Source: Nocardia alni
GTDB taxonomy: Bacteria > Actinomycetota > Actinomycetes > Mycobacteriales > Mycobacteriaceae
Assembly (NCBI RefSeq): GCF_019038435.1
Contig: NZ_JAGPOX010000016.1
Coordinates: forward strand, 25,522-89,521
Direction of reading: 5' to 3'
Length of the DNA: 64,000 bases
Both the position numbers and the translations under genes were made by a program. Below are positions 16,778 through 26,027 of this stretch, one piece after another. The notes beneath the pieces were generated by a model. The model made no database searches. It was not told the DNA's origin and saw only the letters and a program-made list of their open reading frames with translations. How positions within the stretch are numbered: position 1 is the stretch's first letter; each line of letters opens with the position of its first letter.

Positions 16778-17686
16778 ATGGGTGCTGCGGACTGCGTGCG
16801 GTTCGCGGTAACGATCGCACCGCCGAAGGAATACATTCATCGCGAGGTCTTTCGCGAGGTGGCGGAGACGGTGAATGCGGCTCTGCTGCGTCTCGGTTTC
16901 GACAGTGTGCTGACCGACGATATCGCTCTCCCCGGCCGGAGGCATATCGTATTCGGTAGCAATACGCTGTCGTGGTGGGATATCGAGGTTCCGGACGACG
17001 CCATTCTCTACAATTTGGAACAGATCTTCCCGGGTACGGGGTGGGCCACGGACGAGTTACTGGCCCTGTTCCGGCGGCACATCGTGTGGGACTACAGCCT
17101 TCACAACATCGCCGCCCTTCGGGCGACGAGGGTGAATAATGTTCGGCATGTGCCTATCGGCGGCGTTCCGGAGCTGACGAGAATTCCGCCCGCCGCGACG
17201 AGAGACATCGATGTACTTTTCATCGGCACATACAATGACAGGCGGCTGGCGGTGATCCGGAGACTGAAAGGAATGGGTATCAACGCGCAGGCCCATACCG
17301 CCGTCTATGGCACTGCTCGTGACGCTTTGTACGCGCGGGCAAAAATAGTCTTGAACATCCACCACGATCACGCGATCTTCGAAATTGTCCGAGTATCGTA
17401 TCTACTGGCGAACCAAGTCTTCGTGATCTCGGAAAACTGTATCGACGACGAGGGCGCAGAATTCTCCGACGCGGTCGTCTTCGTCGATTACGAATACATC
17501 GTCGGGACGTGTCTGCGTTATCTCGCCAAACCTGCCGCTCGCGAGGCCCGCATCGAGGTCGGCCGGGAAATCATGCGAAGCAGACCGGCCACCGAATATA
17601 TCGCCGCGGCACTGTCGGAGCTTCCGGCATCGAGCCTCGATCTCGCGTCCGGCCTTCGTCGGCCGACGACGCCACAACGAATCTGA
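16778..17686 (+). CDS. Putative glycosyltransferase, CgeB-like
   Basis: 302 residues. No signal or membrane segment. The second half resembles the C-terminal Rossmann domain of GT4/CgeB-type enzymes: DIDVLFIGTYNDRRLAVIRRL, then a KIVLNIHHDHAIFEIVRVSYLLANQVFVISE segment like the acceptor- and nucleotide-sugar-binding region, then a helical end. The first half (IVFGSNTLSWWDIEVPDDAILYNLEQIF) looks like a diverged N-terminal domain. The gene is visibly less GC-rich in its third codon positions than its neighbours and is flanked by unrelated genes, so it may have been acquired. The acceptor is unknown and the family call is moderate. Confidence 0.55.
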   Translation: MGAADCVRFAVTIAPPKEYIHREVFREVAETVNAALLRLGFDSVLTDDIALPGRRHIVFGSNTLSWWDIEVPDDAILYNLEQIFPGTGWATDELLALFRRHIVWDYSLHNIAALRATRVNNVRHVPIGGVPELTRIPPAATRDIDVLFIGTYNDRRLAVIRRLKGMGINAQAHTAVYGTARDALYARAKIVLNIHHDHAIFEIVRVSYLLANQVFVISENCIDDEGAEFSDAVVFVDYEYIVGTCLRYLAKPAAREARIEVGREIMRSRPATEYIAAALSELPASSLDLASGLRRPTTPQRI

Positions 17687-17735
17687 CCGCGGTCGGATCG
17701 GTGCGCTGTGGCGAGGTCGGTCTATCGGGTTTCGG

Positions 17736-19004
17736 CTAGCCGGAGGTTCGTGGGGGGAGGGTGACGGGGTTGTCGTAGCTGCTCGGCGGGTCGACGTAGG
17801 AGCGTGCCACGGGTGGGCGGGTCGGCAGGTAGCCGGCCGGGACGCCGTGGGATCCGATGATGGCGCGGTAGGCCTCGACCGTGTCGGTGGGGGTGCGGGT
17901 GAGCGCGGGATCGGTGTCGACATTGACGGTGTGCAGACCGAAACGCGGTGTGTAGGAACCCCATTCGTAGTTGTCGGTGAGGCTCCAGTAGTTGTAGCCG
18001 ATCACGTTCATGCCGTCCATGCGGGCCCGCTGCAGCCAGTAGACGATGTCGCGCAGGTAGTCGGCGCGGTCGTAACCGTCGGGGCGGGGCTGTCCGTTGT
18101 TCGTCGGCATGCCGTTTTCCACCACGTAGAGCGGCTTGCCGGGGAACTGCTGCGCGTAGTGCCGCAGCGCGTAGTAGACGCCCTCGGGCTGCAGCGGAAG
18201 GTCCCACTGCTGGCGGTTCGGCGGCGGAGTTGTGCTGGGATCGTCCGCGCCGTAGTAGTAATCGACGCCGAGGTAGTCCAGCTTGTCCTTCAGCCGCCCC
18301 ACCATCGGCCCGTTGTCCTGGGTCTCGGCGCCGGACACGTAGCCGATGTTGCTGGTGACCATCGCATCCGGCTGCACCTGATGGATGTAGTCGTAGGCGC
18401 CGCTGTGCACCGCGGCGATCAGCGGTTCGATGGCCGGGCCGGAAATCCCCGTCTGCTGCTCCTCGTGCACGATATAGGCGACGGGCTCGTTGACGGTGAC
18501 CCACAAGGGCTTTCGCGGCGCATAGCGGTCGATGACCTTATGGGCGTTGGTCAGCCAGTCGGCGACCATGCCCGAATCCTTCCAACCGCCCTGGGCGGCC
18601 TTCCATCCCGGATACACCCAGTGATCGAGGGTGATCATCGGCCGCATACCCGCGGCGGCGATCGCATCGAGCACGGAATCGTAGAAGCGGAAAGCGTTTT
18701 CGTCCCACTGCCCCTGCTGGGGTTCCACCCGTGCCCATTCGACGCTCATCCGGAAGACGTTGATGCCCAAGGACTTGGCGAGCGGAATATCGGAGGTGTA
18801 GTGGTCGTAGAAGTCGACCGAATTGGCGTAGGCCTCGTACTTCGATTGCTGGATATAGCGAATCCAGTTGCTGTCCGGCGCATGACCTTCGGACTGGAAG
18901 CCCGATGTGGCGACGCCCCAGAGGAAATCGGAGCCCAGCGGTTCGACTGTGGCGGGCGGCGAGGACGTTTCGGGAGATTTGGGTGCGTTCACGGTGTCCA
19001 TCAT
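17736..19004 (-). CDS. Glycoside hydrolase family 1 (cytoplasmic beta-glycosidase)
   Basis: 422 residues from ATG 19004. GH1 signatures: FLWGVATSGFQSEG near the start, VFRMSVEWARVEP, the acid/base motif VTVNEP (Glu173), YVVENGM with nucleophile Glu297, and WSLTDNYEW. No signal peptide, so it should act in the cytoplasm on imported or endogenous beta-glycosides. It is a full-length paralogue of the Tat-exported GH1 at 4748-6064: both share unusual stretches such as APDSNW near the start, TLDHWVYPGW and the SYTPRFGL end. It is divergent from a serine hydrolase gene. Confidence 0.92.
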   Translation of the reverse strand: MMDTVNAPKSPETSSPPATVEPLGSDFLWGVATSGFQSEGHAPDSNWIRYIQQSKYEAYANSVDFYDHYTSDIPLAKSLGINVFRMSVEWARVEPQQGQWDENAFRFYDSVLDAIAAAGMRPMITLDHWVYPGWKAAQGGWKDSGMVADWLTNAHKVIDRYAPRKPLWVTVNEPVAYIVHEEQQTGISGPAIEPLIAAVHSGAYDYIHQVQPDAMVTSNIGYVSGAETQDNGPMVGRLKDKLDYLGVDYYYGADDPSTTPPPNRQQWDLPLQPEGVYYALRHYAQQFPGKPLYVVENGMPTNNGQPRPDGYDRADYLRDIVYWLQRARMDGMNVIGYNYWSLTDNYEWGSYTPRFGLHTVNVDTDPALTRTPTDTVEAYRAIIGSHGVPAGYLPTRPPVARSYVDPPSSYDNPVTLPPRTSG

Positions 19005-19104
19005 CCGGATAACGCCGGGAACGCGCAGGACAAATTCGCCGATCCGCCTTCGTCACCCGATACTGTGCTGGTCTTGGTGGTTGCCGACGAATATGAGGTG
19101 TGAA

Positions 19105-20487
19105 GTGTCACGAAACGCGCTGTTGCCGACAACCGAGCGACTCCTGACGCATCGGCTCGCGGTGGAGCAGTCGCGGTTCCGGGTGCCCTCGCTGATCGCC
19201 GCGGTGGTCCGGGACGGCGAACTGGCCTGGTGGGGTGCGCGTGGCCGGATGAGCGAGGGGGCCGAGCCGGGACGAGCGACCGCCGACACGCAGTACCGGA
19301 TCGGTTCGATCACCAAGACCATGGTCGGCGTCGTGGTGCTTCGCCTGCGCGACGAGGGCAAGCTGGACCTGTCGGACCCGCTCGAACGACACGTCCCCGG
19401 AGCGCCGATGGGGAATCGCACGATCGCCCAACTGCTTTCGCACACCGCCGGGGTCCGCGCGGAGTCGCCGGGCGAATGGTGGGAGCGCACCGAAGGCGGC
19501 GACTGGGCCCAGCTGGCCGAGGCCATGGACGGCGAGGCTACGGTGCTTCGGGCGGGCAGCCGGCACCATTACAGCAACGTGGGCTACGCCGCGCTCGGCG
19601 AGCTGATCGCCCGGCTGCGCGGCCGAAGCTGGTTCGAGGCCGTGCGCGCGGAGGTACTCGACCCGCTGGGCATGGACCGGACCACCACCTCTCCCGTCGC
19701 CCCGCACGCCACAGGCTGGGCGGTGCACCCGTGGGCGGACGTCGTGCTGCCCGAACCCGCGCACGACCACGGCGCGATGGGCGCGGCCGGTCAGCTCTGG
19801 TCCACGGTGGACGACCTGGTCCGCTGGACCGCCTTCCTCGGCGGGAACACCGGATCGGTGCTGTCCAAGGACACCTGGGAGGAGATGCGGGAACCCGCCA
19901 TCGTCGCCGACGCGGACGAGTGGACCGACGGCCACGGCCTCGGCGTGCAACTGCGCCGTCACAAGGGCCGCAGGCTGATCGGCCACGGCGGGGCGATGCC
20001 CGGATTCATCGCCTCGGTGTGGGCCGACCCCGCCGACCGCACCGGCGTGCTGTTCCTGTCCAACACCACCTACGGCGGCATCCGGGGCAGGCTGGACCTG
20101 GGGATGCTCGACATCCTGGCCGAGCACGAACCGTCGCTGCCCGAGGAATGGTTGCCCGCCGTCTCCGCCGATCCCGCACTTCTGGCGCTGACCGGCACGT
20201 GGTACTGGGGCTCGGCGTCCATCGCGCTGCACCTGCGCACCGACGGCCGACTGGAACTGAAGACCCTCGCACACGGCGGCCGGACCTCCCGATTCCGCCC
20301 CGCCGGTGCGGACGCCTGGACCGGTCTCGACGGCTACTACGCGGGCGAGCGAATGCGGGTCGTCCGCGGTCCGGACGGCGCGGCCGACCACCTCGAGCTG
20401 GCCAGCTACATCTTCACCCGCGAGCCGTACCCGCCGACCGCGCCCATCCCCGGCGGTGTCGATCCGGGCGGCTGGCGCGGCCGATGA
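19105..20487 (+). CDS. Serine hydrolase of the beta-lactamase/esterase family
   Basis: 460 residues from GTG 19105, which has GAGG seven bases upstream (ATG 19093 is the in-frame alternative). The penicillin-binding-protein fold is shown by SITK (Ser68, Lys71), YSNVGY (Tyr of the YxN motif) and IGHGGAMPGF in the place of the KTG strand. No signal peptide. Such proteins include esterases (class C beta-lactamase-like, EstB type), D-amino peptidases and lactam or lactone hydrolases. A C-terminal beta-rich domain of about 100 residues (ALTGTWYWGSASIALHLRTDG) is like those in D-aminopeptidase-type relatives. The substrate is unknown. Confidence 0.85.
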   Translation: MSRNALLPTTERLLTHRLAVEQSRFRVPSLIAAVVRDGELAWWGARGRMSEGAEPGRATADTQYRIGSITKTMVGVVVLRLRDEGKLDLSDPLERHVPGAPMGNRTIAQLLSHTAGVRAESPGEWWERTEGGDWAQLAEAMDGEATVLRAGSRHHYSNVGYAALGELIARLRGRSWFEAVRAEVLDPLGMDRTTTSPVAPHATGWAVHPWADVVLPEPAHDHGAMGAAGQLWSTVDDLVRWTAFLGGNTGSVLSKDTWEEMREPAIVADADEWTDGHGLGVQLRRHKGRRLIGHGGAMPGFIASVWADPADRTGVLFLSNTTYGGIRGRLDLGMLDILAEHEPSLPEEWLPAVSADPALLALTGTWYWGSASIALHLRTDGRLELKTLAHGGRTSRFRPAGADAWTGLDGYYAGERMRVVRGPDGAADHLELASYIFTREPYPPTAPIPGGVDPGGWRGR

Positions 20488-20516
20488 GCGCCGCGCACAC
20501 CTGAAGCCTTGCGCTG

Positions 20517-21311
20517 TCAGCGTTTACGTGCGATCCCGGCCCAGCACCCGGCCTCCGGGTCATGGCTCGCCGGCGGCTGGATACCGGGGCGCCAGCGGTG
20601 CACACCGACGACGCCGGGGTCGAGCAGTTCGTACCCGTCGAAGAAGCCCGCGACCTCCTCGCGGTCGCGGCTCTGGGCGAATACGCCGCTGGCGCGATAG
20701 GTCTGGAGCGCTCGTTCCATGACCTCGGGATCGAAATCCGTTGTGATGTGGGATATTACGAGGTAGGAGCCGGTGGGTAGCGCGTCCATCAGCGTGTGAA
20801 CGATCTTGTACGGGTCCTGGTCGTCGGGCACGAAATGCAGCACCGCGATCAGTGACAGCGCGACCGGTTCGCCGAGGTTCAGCGTCTCGCGCAACTTGGG
20901 CGCGGCCAGGATCGACTCGGGCTCGGTCAGATCGGCATCGATGAAGGTGACCCGCCCCTGTTTGGTGCTCAGCATCAGGGCATTGGCATGAGCCAGGACC
21001 ACCGGATCACGGTCCACGTACACCACGCGGGCCTCGGGATTGATCTCCTGAGCGATCTGATGCAGGTTCGGCTGCGTGGGGATCCCGGTCCCGATGTCGA
21101 AGAACTGCCGCACGCCCAGAGCGCTCAATTCCCGGACCGCGCGTCCCATGAAATCGCGGTTATAGCGCACACCGGCTTCGACGGTCGGCCATATCTCACG
21201 AATTCTCGCCGCGGCCTCCCGATCGACGTCATAGTTGTCCTTGCCGTGGAGAAAATAGTCGTAGATCCGAGCACTACTGGGTTTGTCCAGATCCATCGAC
21301 TTATCACTCAT
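20517..21311 (-). CDS. SAM-dependent methyltransferase, DUF574 (Methyltransf_19) type
   Basis: 264 residues from ATG 21311, with GGAG six bases upstream. It carries the family's unmistakable N-terminus ARIYDYFLHGKDNYDVDREAA, then the SAM-binding FFDIGTGIPTQPNLHQIAQ, VVYVDRDPVVLAHANALM, and ALSLIAVLHFVPDDQDP. The family is expanded in actinomycetes, where most members have no known substrate. It follows a GT2 gene on the same strand with an 83-bp gap. Confidence 0.9.
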   Translation of the reverse strand: MSDKSMDLDKPSSARIYDYFLHGKDNYDVDREAAARIREIWPTVEAGVRYNRDFMGRAVRELSALGVRQFFDIGTGIPTQPNLHQIAQEINPEARVVYVDRDPVVLAHANALMLSTKQGRVTFIDADLTEPESILAAPKLRETLNLGEPVALSLIAVLHFVPDDQDPYKIVHTLMDALPTGSYLVISHITTDFDPEVMERALQTYRASGVFAQSRDREEVAGFFDGYELLDPGVVGVHRWRPGIQPPASHDPEAGCWAGIARKR

Positions 21312-21394
21312 ACCTGTCTCCACATCTAGAGGCGTCCTGCCACTGCACCGATACCTTGCCGGGCAACCCGATTCGTGTCACGATACGCGCAGCG

Positions 21395-22243
21395 TCAGAG
21401 GCATGTGGCGCGGTTCGCGCCTGGACGGGGTTTCGGCCCCGTGCCTCGATCGCCGAGGTCGGTAACAGCAAGGGCGACAGGCGATCCCTGGAGTGCCGGT
21501 GGACCGGACCAGCGCCAGTGACACTCGCGCAACGCCTCCATCCGTCTGATGTTGCTGACCGCTATGGCCGGATCCCCGTAGTGCATACCGGATTTGTCGA
21601 TGCCGAAGGTGGTACTGCCGGGCCATCGCCGATACAGCAGACTGACGTTCTCGGCCACGCATCCGCTCGACACGGCCTCCACGGCCAGCAGCAACTGGAT
21701 GTCCTCCTGAGTGGGGACCGCGGGCCAACCCCCAACTGCCCGAATCAGATTCGTATAGCCGCACAACGTCCCCGCGACCACCTGCAGCTGTCCACGCGCG
21801 ACGCCGTCGGCGAAGAACCCCGGCGCCGTCGGCCCCGGCGCCGGATCTCGCGGCCCCGGCCGCATGATCCCGTCGGGCAACAGGTCGACCGCCGCCGACA
21901 CCACCCACGCCGCCCCATGCTCGCCGATGGCGGTGATATCCCGATACAGGGCACCGGGAGTCAGCACGTCATCGGCATCCACGGCCCTGGTCAACACACC
22001 CTCGGCCCGCCCCAGCGCCAGAGTGCGAGCGATGGCCGCACACCCCCGGGGCCCCTGTCCGAACGAGATCCGCGGATCCTGCGGCAATTCCGCGAATGGC
22101 ACCCCGGTATCCCCGTCCTCCTGCACCAGCCATTCCCAATCCCACCCGACAGGAAGCTCCTGCCCGACCAGCGACCGATACGTCTCCCCGATATGCCGGT
22201 GCTTCCCGGCCACCACGGCGGTGATGAGGCTCAATGTCGGCAT
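21395..22243 (-). CDS. Family 2 glycosyltransferase-like protein
   Basis: 282 residues. SLITAVVAGKHRHIGETYRSLVGQ is a GT-A start, and AVDADDVLTPGALYRDI carries the Asp-rich nucleotide-sugar/metal motif. VGGWPAVPTQEDIQLLLAVEAV matches the acceptor-side ED motif of GT2 enzymes. No membrane segment, so it is probably a soluble or peripheral transferase. The sugar and acceptor are not visible. The Asn/Gln-poor, Arg/Pro-rich tail after residue 255 is unusual and may be disordered. Confidence 0.8.
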   Translation of the reverse strand: MPTLSLITAVVAGKHRHIGETYRSLVGQELPVGWDWEWLVQEDGDTGVPFAELPQDPRISFGQGPRGCAAIARTLALGRAEGVLTRAVDADDVLTPGALYRDITAIGEHGAAWVVSAAVDLLPDGIMRPGPRDPAPGPTAPGFFADGVARGQLQVVAGTLCGYTNLIRAVGGWPAVPTQEDIQLLLAVEAVSSGCVAENVSLLYRRWPGSTTFGIDKSGMHYGDPAIAVSNIRRMEALRECHWRWSGPPALQGSPVALAVTDLGDRGTGPKPRPGANRATCL

Positions 22244-22445
22244 GACCCACAGTCCGTCCGTTCACTCACCCCGGCCCTCGAGGCAGCGGAACCATACGGT
22301 CGACCCGATCCCCGCGCCAACCCCCCTTTCCCACCCGTGGACGCCCCGCCGCTTTCGCCAGCGCACCCGCTGGCCGACTGAGGGGTGGTGCGATGCCAGG
22401 AGGGTGCCACATGGTGGGACTTGGGGCTACGCTGGAGACGTGTCT

Positions 22446-22730
22446 GTGCCGAGTGAGATCAATCAGCGGGATTTGAAGCTTCGGGCGAGTGAAATCATGG
22501 ATGCGGTCGAGCGGGGCGAGTCGTTCACGGTCACCCGTAACGGGCGGCGGATCGCGACGGTGACGCCGATAGGGCCGCGGCCGACGTTCGTGTCCAAGGA
22601 ACGGGTCGCCGCGGCGTTCTCGGGCGCTCCTGTGCTCGACGATCGCAGATTCCGTGCGGATGTGCAGGCGGCGTTCGACGATGAGGAGTACGACCCGTTC
22701 GAGCGGGCCCGGGAATCGGGCCGGCAGTAA
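22446..22730 (+). CDS. Type II antitoxin, Phd/YefM-like (VapB)
   Basis: 94 residues from GTG 22446, chosen because GGAG lies eight bases before it. The N-terminal half, LRASEIMDAVERGESFTVTRNGRRIATVTP, is the Phd/YefM DNA-binding fold. The C-terminal part (DDRRFRADVQAAFDDEEYDPFERAR) is acidic and fits the toxin-wrapping tail. Its stop overlaps the toxin start (TAATG), giving a coupled antitoxin-first operon. It should neutralise the PIN toxin and repress the operon. Confidence 0.9.
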   Translation: MPSEINQRDLKLRASEIMDAVERGESFTVTRNGRRIATVTPIGPRPTFVSKERVAAAFSGAPVLDDRRFRADVQAAFDDEEYDPFERARESGRQ

Positions 22731-23152
22731 TGGCGCTTCCCCAGCAGGGACTATTGGACACGAACGTGCTGATCCTGATGGACGGATTGGATCAGGACGA
22801 ACTTCCGACCGAGCAGGCGATCAGCGCGATCACCCTGGCCGAGTTGTCAGTCGGTCCACTGGCGACCGACGATCCGGAGGAGGTCGCCGCACGGATGGCT
22901 GTGCTGGGTCGCGCCGAGGCCGAATTCGAGCCGATTCCGTTCACCGCAGCGGCGGCGCGGGTGTTCGGGCGGGTATACGCGGCGACGTTGGCGAGCGGTC
23001 GCAAACCACGCAGGTATTACGTCGACCTATTGATCGCGTCCACGGCAGCCGCGAACAAATTGCCGCTGTTCACGGTGAATCCAGACGACTTCCGAGGCTT
23101 GGAGCGCCTGCTGACGGTCTACCCCGTCACCCACCCCGACAACCGCTCCTAG
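22730..23152 (+). CDS. PIN-domain toxin (VapC-like ribonuclease)
   Basis: 140 residues. The PIN acidic residues are in place: Asp10 in LLDTNVLI, Glu38 in ITLAELSVG, Asp99 in YVDLLIASTAA, and Asp119/120 in VNPDDF. VapC toxins are Mg-dependent endoribonucleases that cut tRNA or rRNA. The gene starts on the last base of the antitoxin stop codon. Confidence 0.92.
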   Translation: MALPQQGLLDTNVLILMDGLDQDELPTEQAISAITLAELSVGPLATDDPEEVAARMAVLGRAEAEFEPIPFTAAAARVFGRVYAATLASGRKPRRYYVDLLIASTAAANKLPLFTVNPDDFRGLERLLTVYPVTHPDNRS

Positions 23153-23187
23153 GGCAGTGGTGGTGTACCAGGAAGGTGACGTCCGGA

Positions 23188-24198
23188 ATGACCGTTTATG
23201 CGCCCGGATCGGACGAATCCGAGGTCGGGCCGACTGATGCCGCGGGCCACGGTCGTACGCGGCGGTGGCTGTGGCGGGTGGTGGCGGCGATCGCGGCGGT
23301 GATCGTCGCCGGGACGGTTTTTTCGTTCGGTTACAACGTGGCGACGCGTCACCGTGCGAGCCCGCCGGTCGGGCTGACCTACGTGCGGACCGGCGATATC
23401 TCCACCCGTTACCGGCAGTGGGGGGAGAGCGGGACGCCGATCGTGCTGGTTCACGGCTTCATCGAATCGGCGGATACCTGGCAGTATCTGGCTCCGCGAC
23501 TCGCTGCGGCGGGGCACCGGGTCTATGCCTTGGACCTCGACGGTTTCGGCTACACCCAGCGGGGCGCACCGTTCGACCTGGACCATCAGACCAGCCAGTT
23601 GCTGGAGTTCATCCAGGCTCTGCGTCTCGAACGCCCGATTGTGGTCGGCCACTCCAGCGGCGCGGCGATCGTGGCCGCGGCCACCCTGCGGAACCCGGAG
23701 GCAGTCGGCGGCTTGATGTTTCTCGACGGCGACGGTTTGTCCTCCGGAGCCGGTGCCCGCTCACCGGTGACGAAACTGCTCATCGATCCCTACCGGACGA
23801 CACTGCTGCGACTGGCCGTGCGCTCGGACACCCTCGTCCAGACCGCCTATCGAAGCGCATGTGGTCCGAGTTGCCCGAAGCTCGACGCTTCGGGCATCGA
23901 TCAATGGCGTCGCCCCCTCCAGGTGCCAGGCGCGGAGCCCGCCCTGTGGGCGATGATGAACCTCGGCGTTCCGGGTTTGTCCTCGGACCGCATCGCCGAA
24001 CTCGCAAGAATCCCGCTGCCGAAATCGGTGGTATTCGGCGCCGCGGACTCGGTTTTCAGCAGCGACACCCCCATCCGGACCGCCGAGCGAATCGGCGCGG
24101 GCGCACCGACCATGATCCCCGGCGCACGCCATCTCACGCCGGTCAACAGTCCGGGAGCCGTCGCGTCGGCGATCCTGGCGCTTGCCCAGTCTCGATAG
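23188..24198 (+). CDS. Membrane-anchored alpha/beta hydrolase
   Basis: 336 residues from ATG 23188 (GTG 23176 is possible). An N-terminal helix (WLWRVVAAIAAVIVAGTVFSFGYNV) anchors the protein, with the hydrolase domain outside. Domain signatures are the oxyanion VLVHGFIESADTWQYLAPRL, nucleophile elbow GHSSGAA, and a final His in PGARHLTPVNSPG. Two close cysteines (SACGPSCP) could form a disulfide. The substrate is unknown; relatives include epoxide hydrolases and esterases. It lies 35 bp after the toxin gene but is unrelated in function. Confidence 0.85.
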   Translation: MTVYAPGSDESEVGPTDAAGHGRTRRWLWRVVAAIAAVIVAGTVFSFGYNVATRHRASPPVGLTYVRTGDISTRYRQWGESGTPIVLVHGFIESADTWQYLAPRLAAAGHRVYALDLDGFGYTQRGAPFDLDHQTSQLLEFIQALRLERPIVVGHSSGAAIVAAATLRNPEAVGGLMFLDGDGLSSGAGARSPVTKLLIDPYRTTLLRLAVRSDTLVQTAYRSACGPSCPKLDASGIDQWRRPLQVPGAEPALWAMMNLGVPGLSSDRIAELARIPLPKSVVFGAADSVFSSDTPIRTAERIGAGAPTMIPGARHLTPVNSPGAVASAILALAQSR

Positions 24199-24230
24199 CT
24201 GCCGACAATCGTCACCGTGTTACTGCGTTC

Positions 24231-25202
24231 TCAGGCGTGCAGACGCTGGCGGAGGAACTCGCGCCAGGTCAGCTCGAACGAACGGGCCAGGGCCGAGGTT
24301 GCCGCGAATCGGTCCCAGGCGTGGAACGCGCGGGCGTAGAGGTGCAGGTCGACCGGGACGCCATCGGCGAGCAGCCGGCGCGCGAAGTCGATGCCCTCGT
24401 CACGCAGCACATCGAACTGTGCGAGGGCGATGAAGGTGTCGGGCAGGCCGGTGAGGTCGGTGGCGCGGGCGGGCGCGGAGTAGGGGTGCACGTCCTGCGC
24501 GCCGAACCGGTCGCCGAGCACCGCGGACCACGCGAGCTGGTTGTCCTGGCGGGTGAAGACCACTTCGGCGGTGGTCTCGAAGCTCGACGGCGTCTCACTG
24601 CGGTCGTCGAGCATCGGGTAGAGCAGCGACAGCAGGCGCGGCTGTGGATCGCGCCGATCGCGCACCATGAGCGCGGTGGCCGCGGCCGGCGCCCCGCCAC
24701 CGCTGGCCCCGGCCAGACCGATCCGGTGCGGGTCGATGCGGTGCTCGGCGGCGTGCGCGGCGAGGTGGGTGTAGGCGAGGTAGCCGTCCTCGGCGGCGCC
24801 TGGCGCCGGGGTCTCCGGCGCCAGCCGGTAGACGACGGCGGCCAGGACGCAGTCCAGATCCAGGGCCAGTCCGGTGTGGTAGGCGTCGTCGCCGTGGGCG
24901 TCATCGCCCAGGACCTGGGCCCCGGCGTGGAACCAGAGCAGGGCCGGGCGGGTGAGGTCGTTGGCGGCCGGGCGGTACAGGACGACCTCGAGTTCGCTCC
25001 CGTCGTTTCGGGGGATTCGCAGCGTCTCGATGGTGACCCGGGGATCCGGCGGCGGCGTGGGCAGGTTGGCGTGTGCCGCGCGCAGCTGTTCGCGCAGGCC
25101 GGGGATATCGGAGAAATCGAGCAGAGTGCCGTTCGAGGCCTTGGGCATCGCGGCGAACGCGGTGGCCAGTTCGGGGTCGAGCGCGTCGGTGGTTGCGGGC
25201 AT
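24231..25202 (-). CDS. Alpha/beta hydrolase of the hormone-sensitive lipase (acetyl esterase) family
   Basis: 323 residues. Family features: the N-terminal cap, ALLWFHAGAQVLGDD at the oxyanion site, YRLAPETPAPGAAEDGYLAYTHL, the nucleophile GASGGG, and C-terminal Asp (FDVLRDEG) and His (RAFHAWDRF). The usual HGGG oxyanion motif reads HAGA here and the usual GDSAGG reads GASGGG, both uncommon. The gene is on the same strand as the SDR at 25251 with a 48-bp gap and so is likely in the same operon, under the TetR boxes. Confidence 0.87.
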   Translation of the reverse strand: MPATTDALDPELATAFAAMPKASNGTLLDFSDIPGLREQLRAAHANLPTPPPDPRVTIETLRIPRNDGSELEVVLYRPAANDLTRPALLWFHAGAQVLGDDAHGDDAYHTGLALDLDCVLAAVVYRLAPETPAPGAAEDGYLAYTHLAAHAAEHRIDPHRIGLAGASGGGAPAAATALMVRDRRDPQPRLLSLLYPMLDDRSETPSSFETTAEVVFTRQDNQLAWSAVLGDRFGAQDVHPYSAPARATDLTGLPDTFIALAQFDVLRDEGIDFARRLLADGVPVDLHLYARAFHAWDRFAATSALARSFELTWREFLRQRLHA

Positions 25203-25250
25203 GAGGGGTCCTGATCGGTAGTGGGACTGAGGATTTCGTGAGCGGCGTTG

Positions 25251-26012
25251 TCAGAACAGCGAGGGTTGACCGCTGCCGGCGGTGATGCCGCCGTCGACGG
25301 GCAGGATGACGCCGGTGATGAAGCGGGCGTCGTCCGAGGCCAGGAAGCTGACCGCGGCGGCGACGTCGGCCGGGGTGCTGAAGCCGTGCAGCGCCCGCCG
25401 CTGGTTGAAGCGCTCGATCATGTCGGCGTACTTCGTCGCCAACTCCTGCGGTCCGGTCATCGAGGGGGCGACGGTATTGACCCGGATGCCGAACTGACCG
25501 AGGTCGAAGGCGAGACCGCGCGTGAAGTTCACGACCGCGCCCTTGGCCGCGTTGTAGGCGGTGAGCCGGCGGTCGCCGCCGAGACCGGAGGCGGAGGCGA
25601 TCTGCACGATGCTGCCGCGGCTGTCCTTCAGGTACGGCAGGGCAGCCTGCGCACCGAAGAAACAACTGTCCACGTCAGTGCTCATGATCAGCCGCCAGTC
25701 GTCCACGGTCGTCTCCGCGAACTCCTTGGCGAGGCCGACGCCGGCGTTGGAGACCATGACGTCGATGCCGCCGAACCGGGCGGCCCCGGCATCGACCATC
25801 GCCAGCACCTCATCCTGGCTGGTGACGTCGGTCGCGACCGGCAGCGCGCGGTCCAGGCCGATCTCGGCGGCCAGGGCCGCCAGGCGTTCCTCGCGCCGGG
25901 CCGCGAGGACGAGATTCGCGCCTTCGGCCGCGAACCGCCGGGCGATCCCGTCGCCGATGCCGGAGCTGGCGCCGGTGACGACGACCGTCTTTCCGGCGAA
26001 ACGTTGGTCCAT
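25251..26012 (-). CDS. Short-chain dehydrogenase/reductase
   Basis: 253 residues from ATG 26012 behind GGAAGGG. Classical SDR: GASSGIG cofactor motif, SNAGVG, the Ser of IASAS and the catalytic YNAAK. The C-terminus VILPVDGGITAGSG is typical. It probably oxidises or reduces a small alcohol or ketone. It heads the operon with the HSL-type esterase and is divergent from a TetR gene; four identical-type operator boxes lie between them. Confidence 0.9.
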   Translation of the reverse strand: MDQRFAGKTVVVTGASSGIGDGIARRFAAEGANLVLAARREERLAALAAEIGLDRALPVATDVTSQDEVLAMVDAGAARFGGIDVMVSNAGVGLAKEFAETTVDDWRLIMSTDVDSCFFGAQAALPYLKDSRGSIVQIASASGLGGDRRLTAYNAAKGAVVNFTRGLAFDLGQFGIRVNTVAPSMTGPQELATKYADMIERFNQRRALHGFSTPADVAAAVSFLASDDARFITGVILPVDGGITAGSGQPSLF

Positions 26013-26027
26013 AACACCCTTCCTATC

